Positions 61,057-64,000 of a DNA stretch of 64,000 nucleotides are shown here, one piece after another. The notes beneath the pieces were generated by a model. The model was not told where the DNA came from and made no database searches. It saw only the letters and a list, made by a program, of their open reading frames with translations. Position 1 is the first letter of the stretch; every line of letters starts with the position of its first letter. Source of the stretch: Novipirellula galeiformis. GTDB lineage: Bacteria; Planctomycetota; Planctomycetia; Pirellulales; Pirellulaceae. The translations under genes were made by a program, and so were the position numbers. The stretch is taken from NCBI RefSeq assembly GCF_007860095.1, contig NZ_SJPT01000003.1:579764-643763 (forward strand), in the 5' to 3' direction.

Positions 61057-63150
61057 ATGTTTGGTAAACACCGAAATATCGAGGATGGCTCAATCGATTG
61101 GCCCGGTTTGTTGTCGCTTTTAGAAGACGACGATCGCCGCGCGACGGTTCAGCTGATCTATCCCAGCGAAGCGCGGGAAAGCTACTTGGCGGCGGTTCGA
61201 CGCTTGGATGCCGCGTTGGCAAGCGAAATTCTGGCGGCGGGACGGCAAGTCCATTCCGCATCTCAGCTGGTCAATTGGCCCGTCATCGCGATCGCCGGCA
61301 TGCTCAATAGTGGCAAGACCAGTTTGGTGGCTACCTACCTGAGCGAAGCGGGTCGGGCGCGAACGCTGCGTGGGCCCAGCAACGTCCAAGGGACGCACCG
61401 ATTTGTGTTATGGCTGCCTCAACAATGGCAGCAAGACTCGGAGCTGTTCAGTTTGCTGATGAGCCGAATTGGCGACGCGATCGGACGCCCTCCCGAGATG
61501 CTTGCCGAGGATCCTGACACGGCACATCAGCAATACAATAACCGCGGAGGCGACGTCAGCACGCTTGCGATTCCGCTTGTCGCGACCGACCCCGGACTCG
61601 ACAAAGCGGGAGTGGGGCTACTCGACTGTCCTGACATCGTTTCGGATGAAGCGTTTGGACTTGGGTCACCCGACATTCGCCGCGATCTGCTGGGGCGTGC
61701 TGCAACGATCTGTTCCGCATTTCTAGTCGTCTCCTCCGCGGAATCCTCGCGTGACGCAACCCTCGGCGATCTGTTGCGCATCGCAGCCGACTTGATGCCT
61801 GGGGTGCCGCGGATGTTGGCGGTCAACAAAGTGCGTCCACGCCAAACCCCCGACCAAGTTTTTGAAACCTTTTCACCGCTGGCAAAAACGCATGGCATTG
61901 AAACGGTTTACGCGGCGTACGACTTTGATGTTCCCGCCAGCCGGCCGTATATCCCTATCTCGACGGAGGATGGCCTCACGTCCAAAGACGACGAGGACTT
62001 GTTTCCCGTTTTCTTTTCCGTTTCGGAGAACCCCGACGATAACCCTCCCGCGGCGATCCGCGACGACCGTTTGCTTTCCGCGTTACCAGCACGACTCGAC
62101 CGAGCCAAGTTGTTTGAAAAATTTCGGGTCGCGTTGCAGTCGACACTACGCGGCACGATCTGGAATCGCGGCCTCAGTTTGATCGATCATGATGCGGAAC
62201 ACTCGCTCCAAGCGACCCGCAAGGCACAGGATTGCTTGATGCAAGCGGCGCTGGAATTCTTCGCCCATCGTCAAGTCGGTGGCGAGTTGGTGGAGCTCCG
62301 ACTTCATCAATCCAAACGCATTATCCACCAACTCTCGGAGTCCTTTGCGGTGACCGCACCGTGGTATGCACGCTGGGGCGTGCGGATGAACGCGAAACTG
62401 CGCCGTTTTGTCGATGGTGCCGGAGAAATGGTACGTCGCTTTACCCCGACGGCGATGGCCGAGCAAACCGCCAGCGAGATCAAAGACAAATTTCGCCGCG
62501 GCGAGTACGGAAGTCTGATGACCCCCGAACGGCTGAACGCAGCGATCGATCGACATGGCGGTGCCTCAGCGCTGCCACATTGGTTCGCCGCAGAAGTGGA
62601 CCCCAGTATGTCGCGGCTGACCGAAGCATCCGAGGCGGCGATCCTGAGATTCGAACGGGATGATTTCACTCAGCTCGATCCACGACGGTTGGATGAAGCA
62701 GTGCGTCAAATGTGGAGCGAAGTTCCGGTGCGCAAAAAATTGGTGGCCGGACTGACGCCGTTGGCAACCATCCTGGCGGCCTTCGGCGGCGTGTTGATGA
62801 TTCCCGTTGATTTCGGCACCACGGTGATTGCCTCGGCTTCGATCCCCGAATTGTTTGCCGCATTCGGAATGGCCGCGATGGCCGCCGTGTGGGCCGGCGG
62901 TGCGAACACTCGCGACGTCGGACAACAAGCTGCCAAACAACAACTCGTCGATTTTCACGCCATTCTATGTGACACGTTTGGTATCGAGCGGATGGCCACC
63001 ACCACCACGATCGAAGTCAGCCGCGTGAAAGAGACGTTGCCGATGTCGCACATCATTCGCCGCGACGCCATTGGCCCCACCCTGCTGCTGTACCAAGTCC
63101 GAGACGCGTTCCGCAAGGAACTGCAAAAGCAATTGCCACGCGGCGGGTGA
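61057..63150 (+). CDS. Membrane-anchored GTPase-like protein
   Basis: A 697-residue P-loop protein of the bacterial dynamin/Era-like range. G1 is GMLNSGKT (81-88), the likely G2 threonine lies in NVQGTHRF, G3 is degenerate (LLDCPD, D190), and G4 is NKVR (257-260) instead of NKxD, so nucleotide specificity is uncertain. A long helical stretch follows (about 330-555). The C-terminal part has two hydrophobic helices (LVAGLTPLATILAAFGGVLMI and FAAFGMAAMAAVWAGG, about 563-615) and a terminal amphipathic tail. It could remodel or sense membranes, or be regulated by the kinase encoded 17 bp upstream. ATG at 61057. Confidence 0.78.
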   Translation: MFGKHRNIEDGSIDWPGLLSLLEDDDRRATVQLIYPSEARESYLAAVRRLDAALASEILAAGRQVHSASQLVNWPVIAIAGMLNSGKTSLVATYLSEAGRARTLRGPSNVQGTHRFVLWLPQQWQQDSELFSLLMSRIGDAIGRPPEMLAEDPDTAHQQYNNRGGDVSTLAIPLVATDPGLDKAGVGLLDCPDIVSDEAFGLGSPDIRRDLLGRAATICSAFLVVSSAESSRDATLGDLLRIAADLMPGVPRMLAVNKVRPRQTPDQVFETFSPLAKTHGIETVYAAYDFDVPASRPYIPISTEDGLTSKDDEDLFPVFFSVSENPDDNPPAAIRDDRLLSALPARLDRAKLFEKFRVALQSTLRGTIWNRGLSLIDHDAEHSLQATRKAQDCLMQAALEFFAHRQVGGELVELRLHQSKRIIHQLSESFAVTAPWYARWGVRMNAKLRRFVDGAGEMVRRFTPTAMAEQTASEIKDKFRRGEYGSLMTPERLNAAIDRHGGASALPHWFAAEVDPSMSRLTEASEAAILRFERDDFTQLDPRRLDEAVRQMWSEVPVRKKLVAGLTPLATILAAFGGVLMIPVDFGTTVIASASIPELFAAFGMAAMAAVWAGGANTRDVGQQAAKQQLVDFHAILCDTFGIERMATTTTIEVSRVKETLPMSHIIRRDAIGPTLLLYQVRDAFRKELQKQLPRGG

Positions 63151-63545
63151 TGAGAAATGCCCCCCTGTTTTGTACCGCGTTCACGCAACCCGTTGTCATG
63201 AAACGCATTTTGCCGAGGGAGGCGGAACCAAAACAAACTGAAACGAAAGATCCACTTACCGTGCCATTCCCCACTTTTTAGCAGCCCCGCGGCCAATGCC
63301 CGTCGGTTTCGATCGATGACGCCGCATCATGCCTGCCTAGGTGCTTAAGTGAGCTTTAGTGTGGACGCAAACCCAAAGAAGCTTCCCTCTTCGTGCTCAA
63401 GCGGAGCGTCATTCGGCTCGCCCCCCAAAAAATCACTCTCCGCTTCAAGCTTGGCGTCCTCAGCGCCGCCCTGACACTCTGCTACGCTATGCTTTATAGG
63501 CGAGTGAAGAATCTCGCCGCCCCCCTCATTTAGCCTTTCTGGGAA
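63151..63545. other. Spacer upstream of folE
   Basis: No supported gene. A minus-strand frame (63977 down to 63345) overlaps folE and is a shadow of it. Nothing else is recognised. Confidence 0.5.
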
Positions 63546-64000
63546 ATGCATCACGTGGATCCTCGTTCCTTCAAAGAACCATCCTGTACCGTACCGTTCC
63601 TCCAGAGCGACAATGGTGCGCCGTGTGGCGGCGTCAGCGATAGCGATAGCGATAGCGATAGCGATAGCGTTGAGCCCGCACTTTTTGTCGATCGAAACGC
63701 TCCCAGCCGCGATCACGTCGATCTGAAACGGATCGAAGGGGCGGTGCGGATCATTTTGGACGCGGTCGGTGAAGATCCCGATCGCGAAGGATTGCTGGAA
63801 ACCCCCGCCCGTGTCGCACGGATGTACGCGGAAATGTTTGCTGGGTTGAAATCGGATCCTGGCCGTCACTTGGCAAAAGTGTTCACCGAAAATTACGATG
63901 AAATCGTCCTGGTTCGCGATATCAGCTTCTGCAGCATGTGTGAACACCACCTGTTGCCGTTCACCGGTCGAGCCCATATCGCCTATCTCCCCAGCGGTAA
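63546..64000 (+). CDS. folE: GTP cyclohydrolase I, N-terminal part (cut by window edge)
   Basis: Open from ATG at 63546 to the window end, so about 151 residues are seen. FolE converts GTP to dihydroneopterin triphosphate, the entry step of folate synthesis. Family motifs: [28 protein letters not shown], then [25 protein letters not shown], which includes the zinc ligands Cys and His (CEHH). The first ~55 residues are a non-conserved extension with a (Ser-Asp)5 run encoded by a hexanucleotide repeat. ATG at 63546 is the first in-frame start; another start downstream of the repeat is conceivable but no ATG lies before the conserved region. Confidence 0.93.
   Translation, partial: MHHVDPRSFKEPSCTVPFLQSDNGAPCGGVSDSDSDSDSDSVEPALFVDRNAPSRDHVDLKRIEGAVRIILDAVGEDPDREGLLETPARVARMYAEMFAGLKSDPGRHLAKVFTENYDEIVLVRDISFCSMCEHHLLPFTGRAHIAYLPSG
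63636..63665 (+). repeat. AGCGAT hexanucleotide microsatellite in folE
   Basis: Five perfect AGCGAT units followed by AGCGTT. In frame it encodes alternating Ser-Asp. Because the unit is 6 bp, slippage would change linker length without shifting the frame. Confidence 0.95.

Noticed and set aside
63345-63977. Minus-strand 210-codon open frame over the folE start
   Set aside because: It is the antisense shadow of folE, whose plus-strand frame has clear conserved motifs; the minus frame includes a repetitive Ile-Ala run from the AGCGAT repeat.
1-64000. CRISPR array, transposon or prophage
   Set aside because: No direct-repeat/spacer pattern, transposase, integrase or phage structural gene was seen; the tandem arrays have no unique spacers of constant length.

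Overview
The window looks like a chromosomal segment of a planctomycete, most likely a Pirellulaceae member close to Rhodopirellula, Novipirellula or Stieleria. The evidence is the set of lineage-typical families: two DUF1501 proteins, a PSCyt1/DUF1549/DUF1553 cytochrome-like protein, two sulfatases (one fused to DUF1080), a secreted animal-type haem peroxidase with dockerin repeats and a LEPR-XLL-like N-terminus, a DUF1570 metallopeptidase with leucine-rich repeats, and a membrane Ser/Thr kinase. Genes lie on both strands in short runs separated by long spacers, as is usual in this group. I saw no transposase, integrase, phage gene or CRISPR array.

Layout. 0-1.6 kb: end of lysA and a DapA-family protein. 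1.6-8.6 kb (minus): dockerin peroxidase, a Prc/Tsp protease and purM. 9.0-11.6 kb: an LptF/LptG-type permease, a J-domain protein and a small zincin-like protein. 12.6-17.2 kb (minus): a PSCyt/DUF1553 plus DUF1501 pair. 17.4-20.6 kb: thiG, then a divergent HAD hydrolase and DUF3754 (TMEM143-like) pair bracketed by two copies of a ~155-bp hairpin-ended repeat. 20.9-33.5 kb: two adaptor plus RND-permease efflux systems facing away from each other around an SMI1/KNR4-like protein. 33.5-36.7 kb: a LarA-like protein translationally coupled to a DUF1570/LRR protein. 36.9-44.0 kb: two sulfatases, a DUF1501 protein and an esterase, probably for sulfated or esterified glycans. 44-49.3 kb: housekeeping genes (Gfo/Idh oxidoreductase, RluA-type pseudouridine synthase, metallophosphoesterase, YqgE, FabH-like) and tRNA-Gly(GCC). 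49.7-52.8 kb: trigger factor with a strong terminator, convergent with an ArgE/DapE-type deacylase. 52.9-63.2 kb: planctomycete-specific membrane and regulatory proteins, ending in a tight run of a DUF4129 membrane protein, a two-TM sensor Ser/Thr kinase and a membrane-anchored GTPase-like protein. The window ends inside folE.

The least explained signals are: (i) the DUF4129-kinase-GTPase run; (ii) short tandem arrays, three sharing an AGGCCC/TGGCCC core, next to the 5' ends of genes; (iii) the paired ~155-bp repeats; (iv) a strong terminator with no recognised gene for 460 bp upstream; and (v) non-canonical formylglycine motifs in both sulfatases. None of these was tested against a database; all calls come from reading the sequence and translations.
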